A stretch of DNA of 64,000 nucleotides from SHVO01 sp041919675. GTDB lineage: Bacteria; Pseudomonadota; Alphaproteobacteria; Rhodospirillales; Rhodospirillaceae. The position numbers and the translations under genes were made by a program. How positions within the stretch are numbered: position 1 is the stretch's first letter; each line of letters begins with the position of its first letter. The DNA lies in assembly GCA_041919675.1 (NCBI GenBank), contig JAYRTJ010000003.1, forward strand, positions 11,932-75,931, written 5' to 3'. Positions 15,464-24,670 of this stretch are shown here, in pieces. The notes under the pieces were generated by a model, which saw only the letters and a program-made list of their open reading frames with translations, was not told the origin of the DNA and ran no database searches.

Positions 15464-16651
15464 TTGCCGGACCGTTTCTCCCTCAAGGTGATTTCCAATA
15501 TTCACCGCGTCGATGCGGCGGCGTGGGACGCCTGCGCGGGAGCGGGTTCGCCCACACACAATCCCTTCGTCACGCACGCTTTCCTGAGCGCGCTGGAAGA
15601 GTCCGGGTCCATCAGCGCGGAGAACGGCTGGGTGCCTCAACATCTCATATTAGAAGAAGACGGCTGTGTGGTGGGCTGCGCGCCGCTGTACCTGAAGACT
15701 CATTCCTACGGGGAATACATCTTCGACTGGGGCTGGGCGCAGGCCTATGAGCGCGCGGGCGGGCGTTATTATCCGAAAATCCAATGCGCCGTGCCGTTCA
15801 CGCCCGCGACCGGCCCGCGCCTTCTGGTCGCTGAAAACACGCCACAGCGTGAGGCGCTTCAGCGCGGTCTCGCTGAGGGCATGATGGAACTCGCGCGTCA
15901 ACTCAAAGTTTCCTCCGTGCATGTGACCTTCGCGACGGAAGCGGAACATAAGCTGATGGCCGGCGAAGGTTTGATGCCGCGTTTGTCGGAGCAATTTCAT
16001 TGGAAGAATGAAGGCTACGCAAGCTTCGATGAGTTCCTGGCGGCCTTGTCGTCGCGCAAGCGCAAGACCATCCGGCGCGAGCGTGACGTGGCCAACAGCC
16101 GCGTGAAGATTTCCACCCTGACCGGCGACGACATCACCGATCGGCACTGGGACGCCTTCTTCCGCTTCTACAAGAACACGTCTGACCGCAAATGGGGTCA
16201 GGCCTATCTCAACCGCGAATTCTTTTCGCTGCTGGGCGAACGGCTGAAAGACGCCGTGGTGCTGGTGATGGGCGAGGAAAACGGCGAGCTGGTTTGCGGC
16301 GCGCTGAACCTACGCGGCGGCGACACGCTGTTCGGCCGCAACTGGGGCGCCGCCGTGGACTATCCGATGCTGCACTTCGAGGTCTGCTACTACCGCGCCA
16401 TGGATTTCGCCATCGCCGAAAAGCTGGCGTGGGTGGAAGCGGGCGCGCAGGGCGAACACAAGATTCAGCGCGGCTATCTGCCGCGCAGCACTTATTCAAA
16501 TCACTGGATCGCGGATCGTGGATTCCGCAACGCCGTCGCGGACTTCCTGGCGCGCGAGCGCGACGCGGTGACTCAGCAGATGGAAGAGCTGACGGAGCTG
16601 GGGCCGTTTAAGAGAGACGGCCTCTCGCTGTCAGAAGAGCCTACTTCTTGA
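15464..16651 (+). CDS. FemAB/GNAT-like protein (DUF482 family)
   Basis: The 395-residue product resembles the DUF482 'peptidoglycan biosynthesis/recognition' proteins, which have a duplicated acyltransferase fold like FemAB. Landmarks are NPFVTHAFLSALEESGS near residue 33, the HLILEEDGCVVGCAPLYLK strand, a SRKRKTIRRERDVA basic segment, and a C-terminal half with the motif LFGRNWGAAVDYPMLHFEVCYY and GAQGEHKIQRGYLPRSTYS. The substrate is unknown. It starts with TTG five bases after ridA and is co-transcribed with it. The 3' end overlaps the opposing thioesterase gene by 11 bases. Confidence 0.85.
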   Translation: MPDRFSLKVISNIHRVDAAAWDACAGAGSPTHNPFVTHAFLSALEESGSISAENGWVPQHLILEEDGCVVGCAPLYLKTHSYGEYIFDWGWAQAYERAGGRYYPKIQCAVPFTPATGPRLLVAENTPQREALQRGLAEGMMELARQLKVSSVHVTFATEAEHKLMAGEGLMPRLSEQFHWKNEGYASFDEFLAALSSRKRKTIRRERDVANSRVKISTLTGDDITDRHWDAFFRFYKNTSDRKWGQAYLNREFFSLLGERLKDAVVLVMGEENGELVCGALNLRGGDTLFGRNWGAAVDYPMLHFEVCYYRAMDFAIAEKLAWVEAGAQGEHKIQRGYLPRSTYSNHWIADRGFRNAVADFLARERDAVTQQMEELTELGPFKRDGLSLSEEPTS

Positions 16652-17033
16652 TCTCGATGGAATTGCCGTTTTCGTCGACGGCGACGAAGGTATAGCGGCC
16701 TTCGGTCACCTTCAGCTGCGTGACCGGTGCGCCGGGCGTGCGGCGGCGGACCCAGCATTCGATATCGACGGCAACGGACGTACGGCCGATGCGTCCGATC
16801 CGGGTGTAAATCGTCACCTCATCGCCTTTATTGATAGGCTTGTGGAACTTCATGGCGTCCACCGCCACGGTGACCATGCGCAGGCCGCCGGCGACCTGAC
16901 CCGCCGCGATCGCGCCCCCGATGTCCATCTGGCCGAGCACCCAGCCCCCGAAAATCTGGCCATAAACATTGGTATCGGCGGGCATGGCGTAGACGCGCAG
17001 CGCCAGTTCGCCTTGGGGCTGTTCAGAGCTCAT
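16641..17033 (-). CDS. Acyl-CoA thioesterase, hot-dog fold (YciA-like)
   Basis: Hot-dog thioesterases of the YciA/BACH group hydrolyse acyl-CoAs to free acids and CoA. The product begins MSSEQPQGELALRVYAMPADTN and continues with VYGQIFGGWVLGQMDIGGAI, which holds the conserved Asn/Asp of the active site and the Asp-bearing helix, followed by VAVDAMKFHKPINKGDEV. I chose the ATG at 17033 because family members begin at this point; a second ATG at 17042 and a TTG at 17069 are in frame upstream. Confidence 0.88.
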   Translation of the reverse strand: MSSEQPQGELALRVYAMPADTNVYGQIFGGWVLGQMDIGGAIAAGQVAGGLRMVTVAVDAMKFHKPINKGDEVTIYTRIGRIGRTSVAVDIECWVRRRTPGAPVTQLKVTEGRYTFVAVDENGNSIEIKK

Positions 17034-17144
17034 TTCGGGCATGGCCTTCAACTTATTTGGAAAACGCAAGATATTGTGTGTGGGCGCGAAGGCTCATACT
17101 TTACCGGCGCGCACCGCCCCTGTCCTCCTTAAGATTTAGAGCTT

Positions 17145-19175
17145 ATGGCCGACCTTTTCTCCTCCAAGCCCCGTCCCGCCAAAGAAAAAGAGAAAGAAAA
17201 GGAGCCGCGCGCCTCGGGCGGCGGCTATACGGCGAAGGACATCGAAGTCCTGGAAGGGCTTGAGCCTGTCCGGCGCCGTCCGGGCATGTACATCGGCGGC
17301 ACCGACGAAAAGGCGATGCACCACCTGATCGCCGAAGTGCTCGACAACGCCATGGACGAAGCCGTGGCCGGTTTCGCCAGCACCATCGAAGTGCACCTGG
17401 GCGAGGACAACGAAGTCACGATCCGCGACAACGGCCGCGGCATCCCCATCGATCCTCACCCGAAGTTCCCGAAGAAGTCGGCGCTCGAAGTCATCATGAC
17501 TACACTGCACTCGGGCGGCAAGTTCTCGGACAAAGTTTACCAGACCTCCGGCGGTCTGCACGGCGTGGGCGCCAGCGTCGTGAACGCGCTGTCGGCGAAC
17601 CTGACCATCGAAGTCGCGCGCGACAAGACGCTCTACACGCAGACGTTCAGCCGCGGCCACGTCACGTCGAAGCTGACCAAGGGCGGCTCGGTGAACCGCC
17701 GCGGCACGACGGTGCGCTTCACGCCGGACATGACGATTTTCGATAAAGGCTCGGAATTCCGGCCCGCCAACGTTTACCGGATGGTGCGTTCGAAGGCGTA
17801 TCTATTCGAAGGCGTGCGCGTGCGCTGGTCGGTGGAAAAGAGCCTGCTCAAGGGCGACGACAAGACGCCGGCGGAAGAAGAGCTGCACTTCGAGAACGGC
17901 CTCGCCGATTACCTTCGGCATGTGCTGAACGGCCGCAAGCGCCTGGTTGAGCCGTTCTTCTCGGGCAAAGCGGAACTGGAAGCCAGCACCAACGATTCCG
18001 GCGGGCGCGTCGAATGGGCCGTGTGCTGGCCCGACGACGAGGACGGCTTCCTCAGTTCCTACTGCAATACCATCCCCACCCCTGAGGGCGGCACGCACGA
18101 ACAAGGCATGAAGAGCGCGATGCTGCGCGCGCTGAAGGGCTATGCGGAGCTGACCAATACAAAAGGCGCCGGCATCGTCACGGGCGAAGACCTGTGGGGC
18201 GGCGCCTGCATGATGCTGTCGGTGTTCATCAAGGAACCGCAGTTCCAGGGCCAGACCAAAGAAAAACTGGTGTCGGTATCCGCCTCGCGGCTGGTCGACA
18301 CGGTGATCAAGGATCATTTCGACCATTGGCTGTCGGGCGACCCCAACTCCGCGAACGCGCTTCTGGAAACCGCCATCGCGCGCGCCAACGACCGCGTGCG
18401 CAAGAAGCAGGACCAGGACCTGTCCCGCAAGTCGGCGACCAAGAAACTCCGCCTGCCGGGCAAACTGACCGACTGCACGCGCTCCAACCCCATCGGCACC
18501 GAACTCTTCATCGTCGAAGGCGACAGCGCCGGCGGCTCGGCCAAGCAGGCGCGCAGCCGTGAAACACAAGCCGTCCTGCCGCTGCGCGGCAAGATCCTGA
18601 ACGTGGCGTCGGCCAGCGACGACAAATTACGCGCCAATCAGGAATTGCAGGACCTGATCGAAGCGCTGGGCTGCGGCATCCGCGACCGTTACGACGAAAG
18701 CAAGCTGCGCTACGAGAAGATCATCATCATGACGGACGCCGACGTCGACGGCGCGCATATCGCGAGCCTGCTCATGACGTTCTTCTACCGGGAAACGCCG
18801 CAGCTGATCGAGAACGGGCACTTGTATCTCGCCCTGCCCCCGCTGTACCGGCTGACGCAGAAGGCCAACATCGCCTATGCCATGAACGACGCGCACAAAG
18901 AGCAGCTCATGAAGAGCCACTTCGATGCGCGCGGTAAAGTGGAAGTGAGCCGCTTCAAAGGTCTTGGCGAAATGCCGCCGAGTTTCTTGAAAGAAACCAC
19001 GATGGACCCGGCGCGCCGCACGCTTCTGAAGGTGATGATCGCGGACGACAGCGAAAAGAGTTCGCAACGCGCCACCGCCAAGCTGGTCGAGCAACTGATG
19101 GGCCGCAAACCGGAAGAGCGCTTCAAGTTCATCCAGGAAAACGCCCAGTTCGCGACCGCGGCCCTGGATATCTAA
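17145..19175 (+). CDS. parE: DNA topoisomerase IV subunit B
   Basis: ParE is the ATPase subunit of topoisomerase IV, which decatenates daughter chromosomes. The 676-residue product has the GHKL ATPase motifs (VLDNAMDEAVAG, DNGRGIP, SGGLHGVGASVVNALS) and the TOPRIM metal site with Glu458 in EGDSAGGSAKQ, PLRGKILNV, and Asp531/533/535 in DADVDGAHI. The C-terminal SRFKGLGEMPP block is present. ParE rather than GyrB is indicated by the short length, lacking the GyrB insert, and the PLRGKILNV context. Residues 8-26 form a lysine/glutamate-rich extension before the ATPase domain. parC is not in the window. Confidence 0.95.
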   Translation: MADLFSSKPRPAKEKEKEKEPRASGGGYTAKDIEVLEGLEPVRRRPGMYIGGTDEKAMHHLIAEVLDNAMDEAVAGFASTIEVHLGEDNEVTIRDNGRGIPIDPHPKFPKKSALEVIMTTLHSGGKFSDKVYQTSGGLHGVGASVVNALSANLTIEVARDKTLYTQTFSRGHVTSKLTKGGSVNRRGTTVRFTPDMTIFDKGSEFRPANVYRMVRSKAYLFEGVRVRWSVEKSLLKGDDKTPAEEELHFENGLADYLRHVLNGRKRLVEPFFSGKAELEASTNDSGGRVEWAVCWPDDEDGFLSSYCNTIPTPEGGTHEQGMKSAMLRALKGYAELTNTKGAGIVTGEDLWGGACMMLSVFIKEPQFQGQTKEKLVSVSASRLVDTVIKDHFDHWLSGDPNSANALLETAIARANDRVRKKQDQDLSRKSATKKLRLPGKLTDCTRSNPIGTELFIVEGDSAGGSAKQARSRETQAVLPLRGKILNVASASDDKLRANQELQDLIEALGCGIRDRYDESKLRYEKIIIMTDADVDGAHIASLLMTFFYRETPQLIENGHLYLALPPLYRLTQKANIAYAMNDAHKEQLMKSHFDARGKVEVSRFKGLGEMPPSFLKETTMDPARRTLLKVMIADDSEKSSQRATAKLVEQLMGRKPEERFKFIQENAQFATAALDI

Positions 19176-19186
19176 GCGGCCCGCTC

Positions 19187-19729
19187 CTACGAAGCCGACG
19201 ACGTCCCGAGGAACACGGCCGGGCGGAACTTCATGTATTCGCGCTCGATGTCGGTAATGTCGCGCCGGAGCATCATGAAATAGGCGCCTTCGAGTTCCGG
19301 TTCGCCGCGGATCAGACGCGCCCAGAGGTCGTCGCCCTTCACCCGCAATTCGGGATACCGTAGGGCGTGGATGGACGTGATCCAGACCGACACGCCGCGC
19401 GCGACCGAGATGGTGAAGATCGTGTTGCGATGGACCAGTTGCTCGCGGAAAATCTGGAGCTTCCGCTCGTACACATGAAGCGTCTCAAGTGCCTCGGCGT
19501 CGATCGCCTTTACGCCCGTGAAATAGTCTTCCGGGAACGGGACGTTGACCTGCTTGGTCGTATCGAGGCTCTTTTTCGCGAGCATCGCGGCGGCGAGTTC
19601 GCCGGCGAGGCCCGTCGGCGAATTCGGCAACTCGGCGAAATGATCCTCGATCTGACGCGCGGGCGTGCGCGCACGCATGGCGTCGCGCCGCCGGTTGGCC
19701 ATATAGCTTTTGAAAAGTGAAAGAACCAC
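19187..19729 (-). CDS. Hypothetical protein (180 residues)
   Basis: I do not recognise a family. The product is soluble-looking, with a basic N-terminus (RRRDAMRAR), a central segment LETLHVYERKLQIFREQLVHRN that could form a long helix, and many charged residues towards the C-terminus. There is no signal peptide and only one moderately hydrophobic stretch (FTISVARGVSVWITSIHALRY). The GTG start at 19729 lacks a clear ribosome-binding site; an ATG nine codons in is an alternative. Codon use is like its neighbours, so I accept it as a gene. Confidence 0.65.
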   Translation of the reverse strand: MVLSLFKSYMANRRRDAMRARTPARQIEDHFAELPNSPTGLAGELAAAMLAKKSLDTTKQVNVPFPEDYFTGVKAIDAEALETLHVYERKLQIFREQLVHRNTIFTISVARGVSVWITSIHALRYPELRVKGDDLWARLIRGEPELEGAYFMMLRRDITDIEREYMKFRPAVFLGTSSAS

Positions 19730-19760
19730 GCCGCCGCGCTTTGACTAGAGACCTGTAAGA

Positions 19761-20636
19761 CTAGAGCGCGCGGATAATACCCGAAAAATCGACGTTGCCA
19801 TTACCGTCTTTCACGAACTTTTCGTAGAACTCGGTGGCGGCCTTGCCGATCGGCGTCGTCATATTGGCGGCGCCGGCGGCATCCTGGCTGAGTTTCAGGT
19901 CTTTCAGCATCATCGCCGCCGCGAACCCCGGTTTGTAATCGCGGTTCGCGGGTGACGTCGGCACCGGGCCCGGCACCGGGCAGTAGGAGGTCATGGACCA
20001 GCACTGACCCGAGGCCTTCGAGCTGATATCGAACAGGACCTGGGCGTCGAGACCGAGACGCTCGGCGAGCTTGAAGGCTTCGCAGGTGCCGATCATCGAA
20101 ATGCCGAGCAGCATGTTGTTACAAACCTTGGCGACCTGGCCGTTGCCCGCCGGGCCGGCATGGACGATGACCTTGCCCATGGATTCCAGGAACGGCTTGG
20201 CGGCGGCGAAAGACGTCTCGGCTCCGCCCACCATGAAGGTGAGCGTGCCGGCCGCGGCGGCGGCGATGCCGCCGGAGACCGGCGCGTCGACCATGAGGAA
20301 GCCCTTGTCTTCCGCCGCCTTGATCACTTCACGCGCCGCCGGCACGTCGATGGTCGAGCAATCGATGAAGACGGCGCCCCTCTTGGCGGCGTCGAAAATA
20401 CCGCCGCTGAGATAAGTTTGACGCACATGCGCGCCGGCCGGGAGCATGGTGATGACGCAGTCGGCGTCCTTGGCCGCGTCGGCGGCCGTCGCGCCGACCG
20501 ATGCGCCTGCCGCCTTGGCGGCATCGAGTGCGGGTTGCGAGAGGTCGAACACGCGCACGGTGTGACCGGCCTTGATCTGATTCTGGGCCATAGGCCCGCC
20601 CATGTTGCCGAGACCGATGAATGCGACGTTCGCCAT
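19761..20636 (-). CDS. mmsB: 3-hydroxyisobutyrate dehydrogenase
   Basis: This enzyme oxidises 3-hydroxyisobutyrate to methylmalonate semialdehyde with NAD in valine degradation. The 291-residue product starts MANVAFIGLGNMGGPMA (Rossmann GxGxxG), has FIDCSTIDVPAAREV, the substrate loop DAPVSGGIAAAAAGTL, and the GNGQVAKVCNNMLL helix with the catalytic lysine. The ATG at 20636 has GGGAGAG upstream. It lies 19 bases after the 3-hydroxyisobutyryl-CoA hydrolase and completes an operon of three consecutive valine steps. Confidence 0.95.
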   Translation of the reverse strand: MANVAFIGLGNMGGPMAQNQIKAGHTVRVFDLSQPALDAAKAAGASVGATAADAAKDADCVITMLPAGAHVRQTYLSGGIFDAAKRGAVFIDCSTIDVPAAREVIKAAEDKGFLMVDAPVSGGIAAAAAGTLTFMVGGAETSFAAAKPFLESMGKVIVHAGPAGNGQVAKVCNNMLLGISMIGTCEAFKLAERLGLDAQVLFDISSKASGQCWSMTSYCPVPGPVPTSPANRDYKPGFAAAMMLKDLKLSQDAAGAANMTTPIGKAATEFYEKFVKDGNGNVDFSGIIRAL

Positions 20637-20655
20637 GTGAGCTCTCCCAAAAAGT

Positions 20656-21726
20656 CTAAAGGATGTTCGAAAGATCGAGTTCTTTGCCGGGCAGCGGCGC
20701 GAAATAGGCCGCGACATCGGCGTCCGTCACGCCCGCGAGGGTCTCCGGCGACCAGCGCGGCGCATTGTCCTTGTCGATGAGCAGCGCGCGCACACCTTCA
20801 TAGAAGTCCTTGCCCACCGCGCAGCGGTTGGCAATGCGCCATTCCATCTTCATACAGCCTTCAAAGGACAGGCTCGCGCCTTCGCGGATCTGGCGGAAGG
20901 TCACCTTCATCGCCGTCGGCGATTTTGTACGCAGGGTTTTCGCTTGTTCAGCGCCCCATTCGCCGCCCTCGGTTTCGAGCGAGGCAATGATGGCTTCCAC
21001 CGAGCCGAGATCGAAATGGCGGCCGATGGCCGTACGGTCGGCCGAGATCGGCGCGTTTTTCACGGGCTCGGCAAACGGAGCGATGAGATAAGAAATTTCA
21101 TCAAGTTCGCTGACGGCGTCACTTGCGAGCTTTGCTTCGAGCTCATCCAGGCGGTCATGCGGAACCAACGCTTCGGCGAGCCCCAGCGCGACACAGTCGG
21201 CGCCCTTCAGACGCTTGCCGGTGAGGCCGAGGTACATGCCCGCGGATCCGGCCAGGCGCGGCAGGAAGTAGCCGCCGCCCACGTCGGGGAAAAGGCCGAT
21301 GCCGGTTTCGGGCATGGCGAACATGGTCTTCTCGGTGGCGACACGGTAGCCGCCGTGCACCGACACACCGACGCCACCGCCCATGACGATACCGTCGACG
21401 AGCGCGATGTAGGGCTTGGGGTAGCGCTTGATGAGCGTATTGAGCCGGTATTCCGTGCTCCAGAATTGATAGGGATACGGCAGCCCCGCCTTGCCGTCCT
21501 CGTACAGGCGCACGACATCGCCGCCGGCGCAAAAAGCCTTCTCGCCGGCGCCGCGGATGACAATGGCCTTCACCGCGTTGTCCTTCGCCCAAGCTTTCAA
21601 CTGCGCGATCATCAGCTCGCACATATTGAGGGTCAGGGCGTTGAGCGCCTTCGGCCGATTGAGAAGGATATGGCCGATCGCGCCTTTGCGCGTGAACAGG
21701 ACTTCGCCGGCGCTCAAATCGCTCAT
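20656..21726 (-). CDS. 3-hydroxyisobutyryl-CoA hydrolase (crotonase fold)
   Basis: The protein cleaves 3-hydroxyisobutyryl-CoA to 3-hydroxyisobutyrate and CoA. It belongs to the crotonase superfamily, but its 356-residue length and C-terminal extension fit the HIBCH type and not a simple enoyl-CoA hydratase. Seen motifs are AFCAGGDVVRLYEDGK, GIVMGGGVGVSVHGGYRVATE (oxyanion hole), FAMPETGIGLFPDVGGGYFLPRL (catalytic Glu/Asp region) and the EWRIANRCAVGKDFYEGVRALL ending typical of HIBCH. The start overlaps the upstream acyl-CoA dehydrogenase by four bases (ATGA). Confidence 0.93.
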   Translation of the reverse strand: MSDLSAGEVLFTRKGAIGHILLNRPKALNALTLNMCELMIAQLKAWAKDNAVKAIVIRGAGEKAFCAGGDVVRLYEDGKAGLPYPYQFWSTEYRLNTLIKRYPKPYIALVDGIVMGGGVGVSVHGGYRVATEKTMFAMPETGIGLFPDVGGGYFLPRLAGSAGMYLGLTGKRLKGADCVALGLAEALVPHDRLDELEAKLASDAVSELDEISYLIAPFAEPVKNAPISADRTAIGRHFDLGSVEAIIASLETEGGEWGAEQAKTLRTKSPTAMKVTFRQIREGASLSFEGCMKMEWRIANRCAVGKDFYEGVRALLIDKDNAPRWSPETLAGVTDADVAAYFAPLPGKELDLSNIL

Positions 21727-22874
21727 GAGCGGCCGCCGCTCTGCAGGACATAACGCGAAACGATCACGCGCATGATCTCGTTGGTGCCTTCGAGAATCTG
21801 GTGCACGCGCGCATCGCGCAGGAAGCGCTCGATGGGGTAGTCCTTCAGGTAGCCGTAGCCGCCGTGCAGTTGCAGGGCGGTGTTGCAGACCTCGAAGCCC
21901 ACATCGCTGGCGAAGCGTTTGGCCATGGCGCAGTACTTGGTCGCGTCGGGCTCCTTGGCGTCGAGGCGCATGGCCGCGTCATGCACGATCAGGCGCGCGG
22001 CGTGCAGATCGGTCGCCATGTCGGCGAGCTTGAACTGCACCGACTGGAAGCCGGCGAGAGTCTGATTGAACTGGGTGCGGGTCTGGACGTAGTCGGTGGC
22101 AATCTCGAGCGACGCGCGGGCGGCGCCGAGCGAGCAGGCGCCGATATTGATGCGCCCGCCGTCGAGGCCGACCATGGCGATCTTGAAACCCTCGCCTTCC
22201 GCGCCAAGCCGGTTGGTCACCGGGACGCGGCAATCTTCCAGGATCACGGCCGACGTGGGCTGGCTGTTCCAACCCAGTTTCTTTTCCTGGGCGCCGAACG
22301 AGAGACCCGGCGTGCCGTTCTCGACCAAAACGCAGCTGATGCCCTTCGAGCCGTCGTCACCCGTGCGCACCATGATCGCGTACACATCGGAACGACCGCC
22401 GCCGGAGATGAAGGCTTTCGATCCGTTGAGGATGTAATGATCGCCCTCGCGCACCGCCTTGGTGCGAAGCGAGGCGGCGTCGGAACCCGACGAGGGTTCG
22501 GTCAGGCAGTAGCTCGCGAACCACTCCATGGAGCAGAGCTTGGGCAGGAACTTCTTTTTCAAGGGTTCCGCGCCGAAGCGGTCGATCATCGCCGCAACCA
22601 TGTTGTGGATCGAGATATAGGCGGCGGTGGAGGTGCAGCCGGCGGCAAGTTCCTCGAGGATGATCGCGCTGTCGAGACGGCCCAAACCGGTGCCGTCGTA
22701 ATCCGGCGAGACATACATGCCGCCGAACCCGAGCGCGGCGGCTTCGCGCAGCTCGTCGGCCGGAAAGTGCTTTTCTTCGTCCCAGCGCCCAGCGTTGGGC
22801 GTGAAAACATCGCGCGAGAATTTGCGCGCCGTTTCCTGAAAGGCCAGTTGGTCGTCGCTCAGCCTGAAGTCCAT
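21723..22874 (-). CDS. Acyl-CoA dehydrogenase, probably isobutyryl-CoA dehydrogenase
   Basis: An FAD flavoprotein that introduces the alpha-beta double bond into a short branched acyl-CoA. Signatures are CLTEPSSGSDAASLRT (FAD contact), GGRINIGACSLGAARASLE, LQLHGGYGYLKDYPIERFLRD and QILEGTNEIMR, whose first Glu is the likely catalytic base. Its position before the hydrolase and mmsB points to isobutyryl-CoA in the valine pathway; specificity is inferred from context. The product has 383 residues, a normal length. No methylmalonate-semialdehyde dehydrogenase (mmsA) or branched-chain keto-acid dehydrogenase is in the window. Confidence 0.93.
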   Translation of the reverse strand: MDFRLSDDQLAFQETARKFSRDVFTPNAGRWDEEKHFPADELREAAALGFGGMYVSPDYDGTGLGRLDSAIILEELAAGCTSTAAYISIHNMVAAMIDRFGAEPLKKKFLPKLCSMEWFASYCLTEPSSGSDAASLRTKAVREGDHYILNGSKAFISGGGRSDVYAIMVRTGDDGSKGISCVLVENGTPGLSFGAQEKKLGWNSQPTSAVILEDCRVPVTNRLGAEGEGFKIAMVGLDGGRINIGACSLGAARASLEIATDYVQTRTQFNQTLAGFQSVQFKLADMATDLHAARLIVHDAAMRLDAKEPDATKYCAMAKRFASDVGFEVCNTALQLHGGYGYLKDYPIERFLRDARVHQILEGTNEIMRVIVSRYVLQSGGRS

Positions 22875-23024
22875 GCGTCCTGCCGGTCAATTTTACGATT
22901 GTTCTTCGCGTTGGTCTTGGCGCGATACTTTCCATTGTAACTGCGGTTTTTCAACGGAAATCTGCGCACAAAAACCGGTGAATTCTGCATAAACTATGCA
23001 TGATCTCTTGCTATAACCAAGTCC

Positions 23025-24023
23025 ATGGATCGCCGCTCGGCCCTCTCGTTCGCACTGCTTCTGGCCCTGCCGCGCGGGGCTTTTGCCGCCGGCGCGACCT
23101 CCGTCTCACAGGTGCTGGACCGGGCCGGCGCCCTGCGGCCTCTCAAAACGGTCGTAGTCGCGCAGCGCGGCGCGGTCCTCGCCGAGCGCGGCTTTCGCGG
23201 CCACAAGGTGAGTGCGCCGACCAACATCAAGTCCGCCTCCAAATCGATCATCGCCGCGCTGGTCGGGATCGCCATCGACAAAGGCCTGCTGACCGGCGTG
23301 GATCAACCCGTCGCTGCGCTGCTCGAAGCCGATCTGCCCGCGAAACCCGATCCGCTGCTGTACAAGATCACCGTCGGCCATCTCCTGTCGATGCAGGCCG
23401 GTCTCGCGCGCACATCGGGCGCCAACTACGGCCGCTGGGTGCAGAGCAAGAACTGGGTGCGCACGGCGCTGGCTCAGCCCTTCGACGACGCGCCGGGCGG
23501 CGCGATGCTGTACTCGACCGGTTCATCGCATCTGTTGTCGGCTATCCTGACGCGGGTCGGTAAACGCTCGACCTTGGACCTCGCGCGCGCATGGCTGGGC
23601 CCACAAGAAGGTTTTGCCATCGGGGACTGGCAGCGCGATCCGCAAGGGATCTACATGGGCGGCAATCAGATGGCGATGAGCGCGCGATCGCTCCTCGCCT
23701 TCGGCGAACTCTTCCGCACCCGCGGCAAGGCGAAGAACGGACAGCAACTCATTTCGCCGGCGTGGATCGAAAGCTCCTGGACGCCCCGCACGAACTCGCG
23801 GTTCACCGGGGATGGTTATGGCTACGGCTGGTTCGTGCGCGAAATCGGCGGGCACGCGGTGCCTTACGCGTGGGGCTTCGGCGGACAGATGCTGTACATC
23901 GCGCCGTCCTTGGATCTCACCGTGGCCATGACGTCGGACGACAGCGCGCCGGCGGGACGTACGGGCCACCGCGAGAATCTGCACGCGCTGATGGCCGAGA
24001 TCGTAGAGGCCGTTCAAACGTGA
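23025..24023 (+). CDS. Exported serine hydrolase (beta-lactamase/class C family fold)
   Basis: A 332-residue penicillin-binding-like serine hydrolase. It has an N-terminal signal sequence (about residues 1-21, ending in AFAA), the SxxK motif Ser70-Ala-Ser-Lys73 (nucleophile and base), the second-motif tyrosine Tyr163 in YSTGSSH, and a C-terminal GYGYGWFVREIGGH and AWGFGGQ region where the third motif normally lies. Such proteins include esterases and peptidases as well as beta-lactamases, so resistance should not be assumed. It diverges from the valine operon across 150 bp, which contains a TGCAT/ATGCA dyad at 22986-23000. Confidence 0.85.
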   Translation: MDRRSALSFALLLALPRGAFAAGATSVSQVLDRAGALRPLKTVVVAQRGAVLAERGFRGHKVSAPTNIKSASKSIIAALVGIAIDKGLLTGVDQPVAALLEADLPAKPDPLLYKITVGHLLSMQAGLARTSGANYGRWVQSKNWVRTALAQPFDDAPGGAMLYSTGSSHLLSAILTRVGKRSTLDLARAWLGPQEGFAIGDWQRDPQGIYMGGNQMAMSARSLLAFGELFRTRGKAKNGQQLISPAWIESSWTPRTNSRFTGDGYGYGWFVREIGGHAVPYAWGFGGQMLYIAPSLDLTVAMTSDDSAPAGRTGHRENLHALMAEIVEAVQT

Positions 24024-24055
24024 ACATCCGCCGCGGATCGCCTCGCGGCGGATGT
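24024..24055. terminator. Hairpin between converging genes
   Basis: ACATCCGCCGC (24024-24034) pairs exactly with GCGGCGGATGT (24045-24055), an 11-bp GC-rich stem with a 10-base loop, starting right after the serine-hydrolase stop. No strong T-run follows, but position and stability suggest a transcription block between this gene and the converging PEP-CTERM gene. Confidence 0.6.
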
Positions 24056-24070
24056 CCCAACATAAAACTT

Positions 24071-24670
24071 TTAGAGGTGCGCCATCGTCTCGCGGCGGCG
24101 CATCCATGCGAGGGCGAACACGCCAAGACCGAGCAGCGCCACCGGCAGCGGTTCCGGCACGGCCGAGGTGTGCACGGAGAAGGTGAAGCTCATGTTGTCG
24201 GTGGTCGTGCCGGCCCAACTGAAGAGCGCTTCCGTGGCGTCGAAGCCCGGGGCGTGCAGGATGCCGCGGCCGAACAGGTTCAAGAAGCCCGGCGTCGGGC
24301 CGGTGCGGCTGACGATGTTCAGTTCATTGAGATCGAGCGAAACGCCGCTGGACAGCGTGAGGTAACCGGCGATGGGGGTGAAGGCGGTCAGGCTGGGGAT
24401 ATTCTTCAGCGTGCCCATCTGGCCCCAATTGACGATGCCGGCGAGGTCAAACGTATCGGCGGCCGTGACGATGATCGCGCCGCCGTTGGCGATGGAAATC
24501 GCGTCCGTGTTGCCGAGGTGCGACCCCGACGGAATATGGAACGCGCCGGAAATGCCGAACGAGGTTTGCTGAATGACCGCCGCCGCCGCCGGCAAGGAGA
24601 CCGTGACGAGCGCCGCTACGGCGGCCGCCCACGTGAGTAAACGCTTCAATTGAAAAAGCTGACGCAGCAT
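24071..24670 (-). CDS. PEP-CTERM sorting-domain protein
   Basis: A 199-residue exported protein with an N-terminal signal peptide (about residues 1-31) and a classic PEP-CTERM tail: VPEP at residues 171-174, a hydrophobic segment LPVALLGLGVFALAW, and basic MRRR. Such tails are cut by an exosortase (EpsH/XrtA) and the proteins are linked to exopolysaccharide or biofilm production. The body is beta-rich and glycine-rich with no recognised domain. GGAGAAG lies seven bases before the ATG. No exosortase gene is in this window. Confidence 0.9.
   Translation of the reverse strand: MLRQLFQLKRLLTWAAAVAALVTVSLPAAAAVIQQTSFGISGAFHIPSGSHLGNTDAISIANGGAIIVTAADTFDLAGIVNWGQMGTLKNIPSLTAFTPIAGYLTLSSGVSLDLNELNIVSRTGPTPGFLNLFGRGILHAPGFDATEALFSWAGTTTDNMSFTFSVHTSAVPEPLPVALLGLGVFALAWMRRRETMAHL

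Noticed and set aside
23025..24023. Antibiotic-resistance beta-lactamase
   Set aside because: The fold and SxxK/YST motifs fit many esterases and peptidases of the family, so a resistance call is not supported.
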